64,000 nucleotides of DNA from Hymenolepis diminuta. Lineage: Eukaryota; Platyhelminthes; Cestoda; Cyclophyllidea; Hymenolepididae. The stretch lies in contig CAADRB010000084.1 in NCBI GenBank assembly GCA_900708905.1, positions 124,001-188,000 on the forward strand, in the 5' to 3' direction. The notes beneath the pieces were generated by a model. That model saw only the letters and a program-made list of their open reading frames with translations. It was not told the origin of the DNA and did not search any database. The stretch's first letter is position 1. Every line of letters begins with the position of its first letter. Position numbers and translations under genes: made by a program. Below are positions 14,601 to 29,600 of the stretch, piece after piece.

Positions 14601-17600
14601 TTTCAACACAGACTAACCTAACAGCAGTGACGATTTCAATAACGCGATCCTTGGATCCGGCAGGTTCGTAGGTGAGTTGGGTGCTTGTTGAACGTGGTTT
14701 CACATAGGCAATGTTGCTAATCATCTCCGCAGCTTCTTCAGCGGTCACCGTTTCAATTTCAATTTTGTCATTGTTGAGCAACACTGTCACGTCATTCGTG
14801 ATAAGCTATTGAATAGGGAAAAATATCATTTCATTTCACATTTGATAGCCGAACTTGATTTACGCAATGCGAAGGAAATACTCCTAACGTATCCGAATTT
14901 AGTTATGATCACTGCAATTTGTTTCAATTCCACTGTTTCATTTTAAGGATTAAAAAAATCATTTTCAAAATAAATAAAATTCTCATTGTTATAATTATTT
15001 AGCCATTTAGAGGCTTTATTATTATAAGCAGAAATAATACAAAAGCAAAAGGCAAATTTTCATTCCCAAATTGAGTAGTACTTCATGATCTCATCCTTTC
15101 TAATTTATAATCCAATGACGCACACAGCTATAAGACGCGAATAGAATAAATGCGCAGGTTCATAACGTGCAACTCTTGCTATAGACGACTCAATCGAATT
15201 TAGATTTTGCAATTGTTGAGACCTAATCTGATTAAAAAAACAAAAAACGCAAAAATTTAGCTAATTTGTAAGATATTAGGTAGAGCTACCGAATCAAACA
15301 CATTATGAGATGTAGAATCAGTATATACCCAACTATTTATGGGGTTAAAGTGATCCTATGGCATATGTAAGTTAAATATTCCTCCAAATTACTTATCGAT
15401 ATATCCAGTTCTCCAACTCACATTTTTGGCTAAGTACCTTTATTCCTTCTGTCTCAACCTTTTCTTTCGTACTATCTACATGATAAATGTTTTCTTTATT
15501 ATGTCCTATTTCAGGTATTTTTGTCACATTTTCAGATCCCTGCTTTCATATTCTGAGGTGAAGATCACAAATGAAAGGAAGGACAATAGCTTTGTGCGGT
15601 TACTCAGTCCAATGTAAAAGACCCTGAGCCCTCACAACTTGACTTCTCAAAGTCCCAACTAGTTAAATTCAATCCGAATTTCAATAACTCTTGCTCGATG
15701 TGGAAAAAGGTATAATAGTGACTGTTGAGGTAGGTATAGCGATACAATTGTACAGCAAAATCTTGAGACCGATTTCTAGCACCTGGAACCGCAAAGCCGA
15801 AAATATTATAATTAAGAAAAGTTAATTTAGATATTAAAGTTCACTTTATGTCCTTTAAGCAGTAACTGTCTTATATTTATTGATTTACTTCCACTCTAAC
15901 TTTTATCAACATTGAGTTATTGTAAATAAATTTCGTCAGCACATTTGACACTTTAAATTATACTCATTTCCAGTTAATATAATCGTATGTTTGCTAGAAT
16001 TGAAAAAAATACATAATAAACACAACATTGAATTGTTCATTTCTAATTTTAAACTTATGACTATCTAAATTATTGTTAAATCAGATTACAAGGTAATTTT
16101 GCTTGGCTTTGATCATTCACTTGGATATTTAGAACCAACTTTATGTGACCACGGTAGGAGAATTTCTTTCATCTTTTAGGACACGCCCAGGTTTTAAAAT
16201 AAATTATATGAATTATGCTCATCCTTTTAATCCCTAGGGCAAATGAGAACTATCAATCCCAATACAAATATTATATTAAAATAGATTCAGACCATATTAA
16301 ACTAGAGGCAAGTTTCAATTTAGAAGATAAATAATCAATCTGACTCTCCTATTTTTAGCGTGTTTGACGATAGTCACACTCCTTTGAAATCAGTTTTTAA
16401 CCATAAATAAACTTCACACGGCAAGCTCATTGTAAGATTAGCTATTTATTTTCTGAAAAAACATATTTCAACTAAAACAATTATATGATCTTACTATTTA
16501 CATTTAACTTTCGATATATTATGCTGTCAGTATTAATAATCGAGTTTATGATAATATTGTAATTATTATTTTCTTAGCATTTCCATAAACGAAAGCGCGA
16601 TTTTTCTAGTACATACAGAAATAGATCCACTTTTGTATATCATTGCTCATCGCAAAACATGACAAAATACTCTCTGGAATATTTATAAAAATGAAGCTAT
16701 ACCCTGTAATTATTATGTCATCGGAAACCACCTGACAACTGAATGCAAAACGGTCAAACGAACCATTTATAAAGCATTACTTTTCTTAATCAGCTCTACT
16801 TTGTATGAATCTCCATAGTTCTCTATCCGAAGCTTCTCTGTTGTCTTAATAGATATAAGGAATCGAACAAAGAGAAAAATACAATAGTTCAATTGATGAG
16901 ACATTGGTATATTGCTCTCAAACTCTGTTATTTCGTAATTCAAGGTAAGTAATCCTGTTTCAACCGATAAATCATATTCTATCGTCTAGGTATAGAAAAT
17001 CAATCTAGATCACCAGTGAATGAACCTAGATCACTAAAACAATTTGAAACTGAACAAAACGATAGAAAAAAGCAAACACAAACAATTTAATTCTTTAGGA
17101 ATAAACATTGTTACATAAATTCAAATATCCCATTGCCATCTCACTTCCTCGCGCATAAATTATAGGTGGCAAAATTGTTTCGTTCCACTTATGAGCATAT
17201 TCCGATATGCATATATCGTTCAAATCAGATAATCTTGTTCAAAGTAAGAGAAACGGTGATTATAAAATGAAATTATTTGTCATTGATATGTAATCGGCCC
17301 AGCTCAGCATCAGCATCGGCCTGAATATAGACATTTGGCCTTCTCATATTTCTACCTGACTGTACTTACAGAATTCAGATCTCTGAAACTTACCAATTTC
17401 GGAATATTTTAAGCTGATTCGATAAGAAAGAATTAAGAATTTATACACTTTTGCTTGATAATTAGACCAGCAGTATGCTCAACAATTTCGTTAGATGGCT
17501 TGAATTAAAACAGTAATTGAATGATAACACGCACTTGTTAACAATGGTCGATAGAGCTACCATGTCAATTAAATTGTGTTCCCCTTAAGTAAAGTGTGGA

Positions 17601-20600
17601 AAGTTTTGTTAATATCCAGTAAAATCATTCTACTTTCTCGGCCTTTGAAGGAAAGACCAACCGCTTTTATTAATCAAATGAGTATCGTGGGCAAAATTTA
17701 GCTCAGCAGACGAATTAGAACATTTGAATTTTGGAAAGTGAAGCAGTGAAGTAAGTATTGAGTTAATACTGTACAAATTGAATCCAACAATCAAATTATG
17801 TAGATCCATTTTCATACTCGACTTTATTCTTAACATACTTTCGAACACTTTACAAACAGCCCTTCTGAGACTTTACTTGAGCAACAAAAAAAACTGCATT
17901 TTTCCTTTCGTGTATATATAATAAAATTTATTCCAGTAAAAAGGTTATAAAATTTGGAACCGTGTCGGAAATATCTGGGAAACTAATACGGTGTTTTGAG
18001 AAGCTTATCTTCCTACGCTTATCTATAAGGCATCGTCTAAGTCAGTGAAAAACAATGTCCTTGGCTTTGGAATGCGGAACCATTTTTGTTTTAATCAGTT
18101 AAATATCTATTAAGACAAAAATTTTTTCTCCATCAGCACATGCACTCGGAATTGTATTTTCTCCAGTGTTTGCAAAATTTTGATTCTATATTATGAAGAG
18201 ATTCAAAGTAAGTAAGGTCAGCTTTATTCAAATCTAGCATAAACACTTTGATTCGTACAAAAGAGGATTAAATCGCCTCCTATATTACAGGCTGCTCATT
18301 ATCCACCACAGTTCACAGTTGGATTTTTTCAGTTGCAAGCATCACTGTTAAAAAAAGGTGATTGATGTGCATAATCATGTAAAAGTCATGAAATGGGTTT
18401 TGATGAGACTTTTACGACTACCCCATGCCCCGTCAATTTTCCAGAGACCACAAGTAAATGCTGGTTGAAAAGGTTAAAAATCGTCTGCAACGTTAGACAC
18501 AAACAAATACTACCATTCTGAGTATAGTTTTATGATTGTGTCCATCACTTAGACTGGGGCATGAATTGTTAAATTTCTTTCATGACATTTTCATGCAGTT
18601 GAACAAGGAGATTGAGAAGCATCTCTCTACTTTCAAAACAATCATTATTTATCACTTTTATATAAAATTAAATAATGAGAAGAGGAGACAGGATTCGAGT
18701 TTCTTGCCAGAGAAGCCTCATAGTATTATCCCTCCATCCAAAATGGATGTTAGAAAATAATCTTTGATGGCTTTGGTGTTAGCTATTATTGTGTCAATAA
18801 ATTTGCACGTTCTTAAACTATTAAACGCCCTCGTATTTTCTGAGGACATAACCTTTTGTCTCTGCGTGTGAATATTATTTGTCTACTTAATGTTTACCTA
18901 TTTTAAAGCCACGATTTATGGTTGAGCATGACGTCATTAAAATACTGGGTGGGACAATTTCGGTAGGTGTGCATATTAGGAAAATTAATTATTGAGGAGT
19001 TGTGGTGTTTAGGACACGGTTGCGTGACAGCAGCAATGGAGACACTAACTTCATGATTTGTGAAAACACGTAAATTTATATGTCATTACAATAACACTGG
19101 CTGCTAAAATGTGTGATGATGATTGATTCCGGTTTGTTATTAATTCCCCTTGAAAATCAGATAAAATAATCGTTTTTTTATTCAAATGGGAAATTATCAC
19201 ACTGGTTTCCGTTAAAACGCCAGTTCAGTTAACACCCTTAACTTAAAAATATGATGAATACACTAGTTCACAAGTACGCATCTAGGAGTGCCGGTGGTGG
19301 TTGGGTTTTCACTTCAATTACTATTTACTTAACCGTTAACTAACGGATACTTAGCCTTACTTGCATTTTTACTAATATTTACAAGTCGGAGTAATTTAAT
19401 TTTAATGAGATAGGTAGTGGAAAGCATAGCATCAAATCTAGTTGACCATTCTTTCCAGAAAGCTCAGAGAAATCTAGATGATTTATTATCCGTGAACACT
19501 CCATCTGGGCACTTTTATGATAAATCATGCTGGTGGATAAACGTTCATTTTAACGTATATAATTAGACTGCTTACTCGGTTAGCTCTTGGAATAAGAAGA
19601 GTTTCCCCACATTCGGCAAGACATCTAGAGACACTCTGATCCTCGTTTCTGCCCAAAAGAAGAGTCATTCCAGCAAGAGCACCGTTGAGAGATAGCTGAG
19701 CAGATGGAATGCTTGGATCATAGCAGGTACCGACAGTAATACTAAAGGCGAAAACAGAGAATCCAATAAGCATTCAAAAAGACAGTCTAACTGTATAACT
19801 GGTTTAGTGTTTATAGACGTCGGTCCTTATCCCACTATCAACGCTCCATTACTTGCACACAGCCAAAAGATCATATAAGTCAATTTTATTGATAATATGT
19901 GACAGGAACTTCTTCCTTCTTTCAAAACTTAAAATTGCTCATAGCTCACTATTTGACATTGAAATATTAGTCTTGGTTACGCCAAACCCAAAATTACAAT
20001 TAGCATGACGTAATAGGGGCGTTGAGAGTCACATTTTTTGGAGAATGTCGAACTTTGAACGGTCGAATATTCACTTCCCACTTGGTAATAATTATTAATT
20101 ACTACCTAAGCGTTAGACGATTAAGCAAGGAATTCGATTAATTTATTAAATTAATTGAAAATTAACATATTTAGAATCACACTATTTTAACATTATATAG
20201 GAAATTTACTAATAAGAAAAACACAAAATTTAATCATTAAAATAGCAGTATTAAAATTAATTTTGTTTGCAAAATACAAAAACCCGGCATTTTAACGAGA
20301 TTTGGCATTGAATAGGCTGCTCAATGTAAACTTTGTTTGCTTAAAGCAACAGACCCAGTTTGCAGATGTTATAATAAATTCCTATTTATGAATCCAATTT
20401 TTAAAATCCAATAAAAATATTATTTCTTATATTTATTTAATTTAAAGTAAAAAAACCTTGTTTATCATCGGTTGTTGATTGTTTAGATACGCCAACCAAC
20501 CTTGTATTCGATTTAATCTCAAAGGAGTGACTTAAGAAATTCTATTATCTGATTGTCTTAATTGCTGAGAACGTTTCAGCTAACGCTGAGAATTCACGAA

Positions 20601-23600
20601 TGAAAGGAAAGATCAGTAATAACAAAGATGGTGAAGATACAGTGGAAAATCCGTAAGGAATTCTTGGAACCTAAAGACTAGTGATTTAACTGGCGAAAGG
20701 GTTATTAAATACTCACAACTGTGGAAAGAATTCCGTTGATTGTCTCTCAAAATAGATCGGTTTTGAGAAGGATTCCAGTGTTCCAACCATCTCGCCATCC
20801 ACCATCAAGCTGCTAGAGCTGATATCAGTGGAATCAGGTTCGAAGGTGACACTGATTGAGTAGTGATGCCAGGCCAAGGGATTGCCCTTTTCACCACCAC
20901 TCTCATATTGAGTTCCATTCTGACACACAGAGGCAGGGAGCACGGGGAAGAAGTAAGTGCTAAAAACCTTCTTCATCAGAGGATTGTTGGATTCGGAGTC
21001 ACGAGTGGTCATCTGCACCATCACACGGCAGCCCTTCAAGCTAATCCACAAGGCTCGGCTCACGGTCGCTGAAACGGATTTATGTTAAAATTCGTAGCGA
21101 ATTTTGGATTCAATTAAAACAAAAAAATCAAATAGATAATTAAAGATACAGTAAAATAATGCAGATTAAAAATGAAATACTTTACTCTTTAACGAAATTT
21201 ATTGGAAAAGTGAGATATATGGCATGTAAAAACGCCAGTAAATATTATTTAATGGAATAGACGGTTGATATATTTCAACATGTATGTTAGCGTATAATGT
21301 AGTGACCTAAGAATAAATAGACCCAAAATGATGACATTTACTACATGGGAATTTTTCATTTATCATGCAGTGATAAAAAGGTCTGTCAAATTTCGGATAA
21401 AGTTTAACGAAATAAACTATGTACTGTTTTGAAAACGCTCTGAATCTTTCGGAGGAAGAATATTGTCGTAATAATTGTTAATAATTGAAGATCAAGATAT
21501 TCCACCATTTTTATCTTCAATTTGGGTTACCCTAAGGCCCACTTTCTGTCAAATTCTCACCGAAACTTTTAAATTGAACAGTGAACCAACATGCTTAACC
21601 AGGTGTTCATAATAGATACGCCTTAATACTTACGAAGCACTTTCCGTCTTCTCTTCATCGTTTTATCTAATATTTCTCATTTTCACATGTGTATATGCGC
21701 AGATAGGAATCTAATGGAAATTTCCTCTTATTGAACCAATTATCCGATCAAAATAACTTACTTGATTTTCCTTCTCTTCTCTTGCAGATGCTTAACTGAC
21801 AAATAGGCTGAATCGGTTTTTTTTCACCTTGAGGCGATCGTTGCTAAAGCCAATCATTTCACAGGTCATTTCTGCATCTGTTCTTGGCTCAAAAGACATT
21901 TATCGTGTTCATCTAACTGGAATTCGAATCAGATGAGGCTTTTGATAGACAGTTTTAAGTTTTACGCCTTTAATCACACGCTTCTCCAATGTTAAAAAGG
22001 TTATTTATTCTCTCTCGGTACATGGAATTTTCTTAATTCATTATAAAGTGGATTAGACAGTAATTAACAAGTAAACAAATAGAAAAAAACAGGAGCTTAC
22101 TTAACATGATTCCAGATCACCGCTACTATTCCTTTTTTTTTTCATCAGGTGGCCAATCTTTAAAAAATATGTGAAATAAGATTGATCAAAGCGCCCTATA
22201 GACAGTACTGATTAATACCAGTTTCTATTTTAAAATCATACTGTATCTTATTACAAATTATTTGGACAGATTTCTCTGAAATTTAGAATTTCTAGTACCT
22301 GCGCACCCAGGCTCACAGAAATGCCCGGTCTCTTTGTGTATTGTTCACCTACTGACTCATACCTCCGTCCTAACTGTCAATCTCTCACTAATGAACAAAG
22401 AACTCAAAATAGATCAACCGCTTTATCGTACCAGATTTCGCCTGTTTCTCACAACCAGGATTGTCCCCCACTGAGTACTGACGCTTTCCTTCATCCTCAT
22501 AATAGCTCTTTCTACTCCTACCTGCTTTTCATTCTCATTCCCAATTGTCCAATACGTATCTGTCCAACCAAACTATTGGTCTTCTCACTCGAGAAAAGCT
22601 CTTGCAGTCTATCAGCCCCAGGAAGATCATTTGTTATTTGAGGGGATATCTAAGTTAAATTGATCGGGCTCTTAAATGAGCTTCACTGACGGAATCAAAG
22701 GTACTTTAAAGTAATACGACTCACTAACGGTACCATTACCCACAGTAAAGCAAAAATACAATTTTTAATCCTGGAATAAAATATTAAAATATTCCAATAA
22801 ATGACGGTGAAGAGTGAAATTCTTATTCAATATGTCGCTTACCATTCACTAAACGAGCATAGGTCACTGTGTCATGGGGCAAATTTCAAAAGTGATCTTT
22901 CACAGACCAGTAAATTAATTTGAGTAAATTTTCCGTCCCTAATGGTCAAAAAACTTCTACGTAAATGACGTATAAATAGAATATGAGTAAGTTAGACATT
23001 GATGTTTTGTTTTATTTAATAAAGTTAAGAACGACAAGAATAATTTTGAAAAAAGGATAAAACAGAGGCATCTGAAGTCTTTTCTTGACATACTGACATT
23101 GCACAAAAGATAAAAATTGTTATGATTGTTATGAACTGAGAGAAGTCTGAGAACGCGTATTTCCTTTCAAGATAAATCACCCGATTATTTTTACTTTTCC
23201 CATGTTCTAACAAGAGTAAATCATTCATTTCATCTTCCTTCCTTCACCGAAGTGACTTTCTTTAGCATTGAAGAAAAAAGGGTTTGTCAGATGCTAAAGT
23301 TACTGGATAAATATGAACTCTTTACAAAATTTTAGTTGTTATCTTAATACAGATCTAAATTTCTAGAATGGCATTTATGAACTTAACTAATCGATATATT
23401 TGACATCTTAATAATAGAAAGTATTACTATGATAACCAATAGAGAATTTCAATATATGGTTCTTAAAAACTTCATTTTATTTATTGTCCAACTCAGTCAA
23501 ACACACTTATTTCAGATTGCATATTTGCGATGCCCTGGGATTTTAGTTAGTTTTATCTGTAAAATCTATGCAAAGGTAAAATATTTATTTTAATTAGTTT

Positions 23601-26600
23601 CTGACTTTAATTGGTTTTAATCGTCATAGTCTGGGATCCGAAATGATAGCAATTAAATACGCACAATAGATCTTTACAGGAAGGCTAAATAAGAGGTTCT
23701 CACATCTGTTTCTTTCATTGAAAATCTTTGTCAACACACAGTCTGTCAGTTCACGATCCCATTTTGAAAGAACGAAAGTTCACAGCTGGCTTGAAAAAAA
23801 CGAGCTGGCAGAGTAATAGAGGCATACTAGCACACTCATGTTGCAAGAAAGAGGTGGGCCTGATTGCAAAATGCAAATCTGGCTCCGTGCCATATGAGAA
23901 CCACCAGAACTACTGCACACAGTAGCTTATACACACGCACGGTTAGCGCGCACAGCCTTCACACGCCAGGCAGGCAAATAATGGAATTACGCACCTGATA
24001 TGAAGAAAAAGGCAGTGAAAAGTTCTCGATTTTTCGCAAAATTCTGTAACTTAAAATTCGCTTTTTTTCTTCTAGTCAAAACAAATCCAGCCGTAATCAG
24101 TTTGTATGAAGTTCGATATTCGTATCGATTTTTTCACTTTGTCACATTTAGTCACAACTTTGTAAGTAAAAAATCCACAATTAAATAATAATATGGCAAG
24201 ATAGATTTATTAATTTTTCACTGAGTAATTTGCAACAAAATTCATTCATATTAATTAGGCAAAATGTAGTCTTCACAGTACATATTCCAACATTTCTCTT
24301 AAAAACGCTGCTTCCTCCTCTACCGAATAGTTTATTCAAATAGTAAAAGAAATAAGCTCATTTCTTTATGCCATTACAAGCTCAGCGAGGGAAATTTTCA
24401 TCAAAATCAAGAGGATGTAAGATTTATTCCATTTAAACGGAAATGTCTATTTCCAACTTGTATATTATACCTCATGGTAACGCCCTTTTCCGTTACTTTT
24501 CCTTGGTGCTTGAAGCATCGAGAAATGCATCTGAAAAATACAGTTATATGCTTAACCAAATTTAGTCGAATTGCTGTATGAAAGCAATCAAATGTCCTTG
24601 ATTCGTTTAAAGATATACGCTTTCAATCTCCTCCTACAGATTATTCCTATTATAGAAATGCTAATTGTGGATGCAAAGCAACTTAAGAGCTCTATGCATA
24701 TTTAAAGGCGATTAGGTGCTGTTGACATTTAAAACGAAAGGACAGAAGAATAAAAGCCTTCCAATAAACATAAAGGGATTCTTTAGTATCATCAAAGGCT
24801 CAAAACCAATTTCCATTCCACTTCTTCTATGCAATTGTCAAAATTGAATGTATGAAATGTTAACGAAGGCTATTAAAAAGGATAGTTTGACAAATATCAC
24901 TAATTACAAATGCATTTTAATTAAGTCTGGGAAGAAAATAACCTTCATTATTATTTATTTCCAATTTCATTTATATTCGATTTATAAATGAATTATTAAT
25001 TTACCAGAGTAATTACATTTGGAGGAAATTTTGAGCGCAGATGTATTTTCAGCAAATGATAAATTTCTTAGAATGTGAAAATTAGAAAGTAAAGGTTGAT
25101 AAATTTCAATTTTCGAGGTTTCGCAAAGAAAGACAACTTGAACCTGGGACTTTGATTTTAAGAATGTCGATTCCCACCTCGGAAAAATTCATTATTTAGG
25201 AGCGCCTGATACTCTCCCTTTTCTTTCCTAACTTCCTCTGAGCCGAAGAAATTGAGCATTTTTGCTCAAAGGATGCTTTATCTTATATTTAAGGAGAGGA
25301 TTGTCAGCCTTGTTTTTGTATTAGATGTTTACAGATTAAGAATATCTGGCAATAACTTTAGATTCCCATGGAGTAAATAGATCTCATTGCAATAAAAATA
25401 ATATTTCTGAAGGGAAGCTGATAGGAATGCTTGCTTCATCGTAATTCAAAAGTCACCAATTGCAAATATGATATATTTTCAGCATTTATAACAATATTCC
25501 CAATATAATATGCTTCTTCTCGAATAAAAGGTTAGCAAAATATTTAACCTCCAAACATTATCCAACACTCCATCTTTGGCAGAGGAATGACATTCTGCAA
25601 TCTCCTATTAAGTAAAATTATTCAACAAGTATTCAACCACTTCAATTTTCATTCCAAACATTGGGTGAGCCAAACTGGATTTTGGGTTTGTAATAGCTGA
25701 TTAGTCAAGCATATTATTCAACCGGTGCACCAACGAAAGTGATGTATACTTTATAAAAGTAGGACTACATTTTTCATCAATATCCTTTGACTTTTATCAA
25801 TCTCTAAAAACCTAGTCTATCAAGAACACTTGCCAGTATCTTCTTGACTGCAAAGAATGGTCTCGTGTTCTTCATTTCCCTTGGGTTCTCTTTGAAGCCA
25901 GAAGGAGAGAGTAAAGTCGCGTTCAAAGATGTTACTAGGCAGTACCTTCTCACTGCCAAGATTGTTAGCAGATGCTGCGTTAAGGAGTTTCAGAGTGTCC
26001 AGACGCCAGCCCGTACGTCGATCAGCCGAAAAGCGGAGACCCATTGAGAGGGGAACTACTTCTGGAAAATCACCAACGGCGGGAGCAAGGTGCTGATCAT
26101 AGATATTACGTGTGGGATCCGGCAATAAATCCACGAGAGTGGAGGAGTCAACAGCTACAGAAAGAAATAAATTCACCGGTTAGAAGAGAACTCCATTTAC
26201 ACAAGAATAACAAAAAACATTATCTTAAGATTAATTTGAAATAATTTTCAAATCAAATAAAGTCCTGATTTCCCTAACTATGTATAATTTCGTTAAGTAA
26301 TAGAAAAAATAATTAGTATTAAACGAGAAACTCACTTGGTATACTAACCTTAGTTCACAATAATCTAACTTTTATGTAATTCTCATAGATAAAAACCATA
26401 AGACTTATCAGTTTTGATAATAAACGGATAAAATGCCATTTAAAACATCTTGTATCTGAAAGCACAGTTCTAAGAAATTTATCTCGAAAGTCGATAAGCT
26501 AATAAACCATAAACAAAGCTCTTACGGCTATTTTTAGCGCATTTGTAATCATCATCTCGTTTTAAATAATTTACAGAGATATGAACATTTTTACAACTCT

Positions 26601-29600
26601 ACTTTCTGACAGACATAGGATTCAATTCGGTACAATTTTAAATTTAAGAATGATGGTCAAAATTCTGTGTGAAATATTCACACCCGGCAGAACCTAAATG
26701 TGCGAATTTTAGTCAGCTCACAAAAATGTAAGGGTCACATCATCATGCGCGCTTTCCATCTCTCTGAGTTGGTTTATTGATTTCCGGTGAGAATTCCTCT
26801 TAAAGTTTGTACAAACTAAACTAGAGGTTTAAAATTTTAGTGAAGATTAATAAATCTTCTACGATCTACAAGCCAATATTCCAGTCAGGAAGATGGAAAT
26901 ATGCAAATTTTCATTGGTATAGCGAAAATTTATTACAGTTAATTTCGAACTAATATACCGTGTAGCGTAATTCATATTAGTTCACAAAAACAATTTAATA
27001 GTTTGTCAATATTTCAACAAAAATGGGAGGAAATGTATAACAATTATTTTCAGCTTTTCTGTCAATGTTTCCTTCCCTTTTTCGTAGAACCAGTAATTAT
27101 TCCTTCACCTGGTTCAGGGCTTTCCTTTCGTATGTCCAGAACACTGCACTCACTATCTATTTCGTAAGAAAATTTCCATTACTTGTCTTCGTAGTAGCAG
27201 TTGCTTTCGATTCCGGTTTCAATTTATTATCGTAAAACATTCGTGGAAACTCTCCTGCGGAGTTTCACTGCGCTCCGTATCCTCTTTCGAGTTGGATATT
27301 AGTTTCGTCATTGGACTGACCATTGGTTTAACATTTTGGGTGAGTTCTGAATTTTGATTTAGATTGGCACATTGTTTCCTTATGTCCTCGTTTGCTGCAC
27401 AAATTGCCTTTGAGAGATTTATAAGGACAAAATCCGGCAAAGAGCAAACCATTACAAAGTGAGCATTTAGTTAGAGATTTACTGATGGAGGAAACATTCT
27501 GGGACACAGTAGCACTCGAAATTCCACTAGAAATTCCATTCACAGAACTGTTACCAACAGATTTCTGTTTATTCATTCCACTGTTACATGTTTGTCCAAT
27601 TTCTTATATTTATAGCAAGATCCTCCAATGTGATTTTATCACATTTTCAACCTTTCAGAGGATTCGACAACAGGCATCAGGAAAAAGTTCTCGAAGACAT
27701 CGCAAAGCAGTAATTGTTTGAAATAATCTTTAGAAATCACGGAAAAATCGGAGTTCAAAACAGGTTTTCATACGATAAGCATAAGTCATTCAGTCTCTTT
27801 AGTGAGGAAAAGACATTTAAATAAATTTCGAAGTTCAGAAGACTATTCACTAAACTAATCGGAGAGAAGTGAGACAGTTTCATCAAACTTTGAATTGAAA
27901 TTTTTCGTAAATAGATGACACACTCGAACCCTTCATTTTTAGCAGCCCTTGACCTTTGTAATGACAAACACTTTCGTTATTGAGGATATCAGCGAGATCA
28001 TTTCGGAAAACACTTTTCAAATCAGTTAGCAAAAGTTCGATCCACATCATGAATTACAATGAAATGCATTAAATTTTAGAACCAATGATGGCTTGATTTT
28101 TCCAGCCATCTGATTTTCCAGTATTTTATTCATATTAATGAAAATTTTCCTAGTAGTATCATGAAAATTTATTGCCGTTTCTTCAGCAATGAGTCAACGT
28201 TTTTCTGCACTTTCTTCAGAAATAATTCATACAGTTCCTATTTTCCTCCAGAATAGCTTCAAATTCATCAATATTTAATGACATTTCCTGAATAAATATT
28301 AAAGTATTGAATTTTTTTCAACCTTTCGTCGCCAACTTTTATGACCAACAAGGCTGATATTCTAATTTTCAGTTAGAGTAGAGAGGGAGAACGGACACTA
28401 AATCATTTTAATTAAGATCTTGATATTTACGAATGGGGGAATAATATAAAGTTTGATTGAAAATATAGCAGATATAAATAATAATAGTAATATTTTCACA
28501 AGGGAAAATATTTAATAATTTAATAAAATATTTTACTAAATATTTTTCCCACACTGGGATAAAATTTCCGTTTTGATAAAATCAAGCAACATTTAATCAA
28601 ATGACATGTATCTGGTTACCCTAATGCAAGATTGTTCATGTAGTAAATGCTACAGTACCTTCAACCAAATTTCTTAAAATCTAGCACTAATTAAAATTGA
28701 AATTCAAGATAAAATTTTCTGAATATTCATCAAATAATACTGCTGATAAAGTTCGTGACCTGTTTCATAAGGTCATTTATCTCTCCATCTTAATATGGTA
28801 TTCAAATATTATGACAGGAAATTTTTACTTCAAAGTATTGTATTTTTGATGGGAAATTTAGAAGCTATGGGCATTGCTATCTACCATAAACATAGATATA
28901 TTTCTTCTAAAAATCTACACAAAGTTAGAGGGATCTTGACTAGATCCGCACTACAAGAATCCAGAGAAGAGTATTTCATTTGATTAAGGATGCATCACGC
29001 TAACGAAACATAATTATCATATCTAAATACGTTACTGACTACTCGAACGCATAAAAATTGCTCCATAGTATTCTCAGAAATAAAAATGAAATTAATGGCG
29101 CATTTCTAAGTAAATACGGAAACGAACTTTTAAAGAGCGAATTCGCATCGTAGGAAATGCGTAAATAGGTATGAGAATTCGATCCAATAGGCGTGAGATG
29201 ACAAATCAAAATCACTGTCACCCTTGCTATATTGTGAGGGACTTTTAGGCTCGTTGGTGACTACGGAAGCAGTTAGAAGATCCCGTAATTCTAAGCTTGG
29301 GGCGATTCTAGATATATGAGTTTTCCTGATTCTATTCTTTAACTGGGTTGCGGAATAAAAAATAAATATAGCTGATTTAAAAAATATGTTTCAGCATACG
29401 ATCCTTAACTTTGGATGACAGAAACCGAGTCGGAAGAAGAGCAGACTATGTGATTCGTCATCCTTTACTTTAATTTCCATTTAAACTCATTTTTTCCTAA
29501 TTATGCATTTTAGAAGAAAGCGAAAGTCTGGAATTGGCCCGATTTAAAGATGGGTTAGTGGTGCCACACACATCGTCATAGCTACAGTTATGTTAGCTGG

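Noticed and set aside
20863..21072. Plus-strand 69-codon frame
   Set aside because: Antisense of calsyntenin exon 7 (LamG core).
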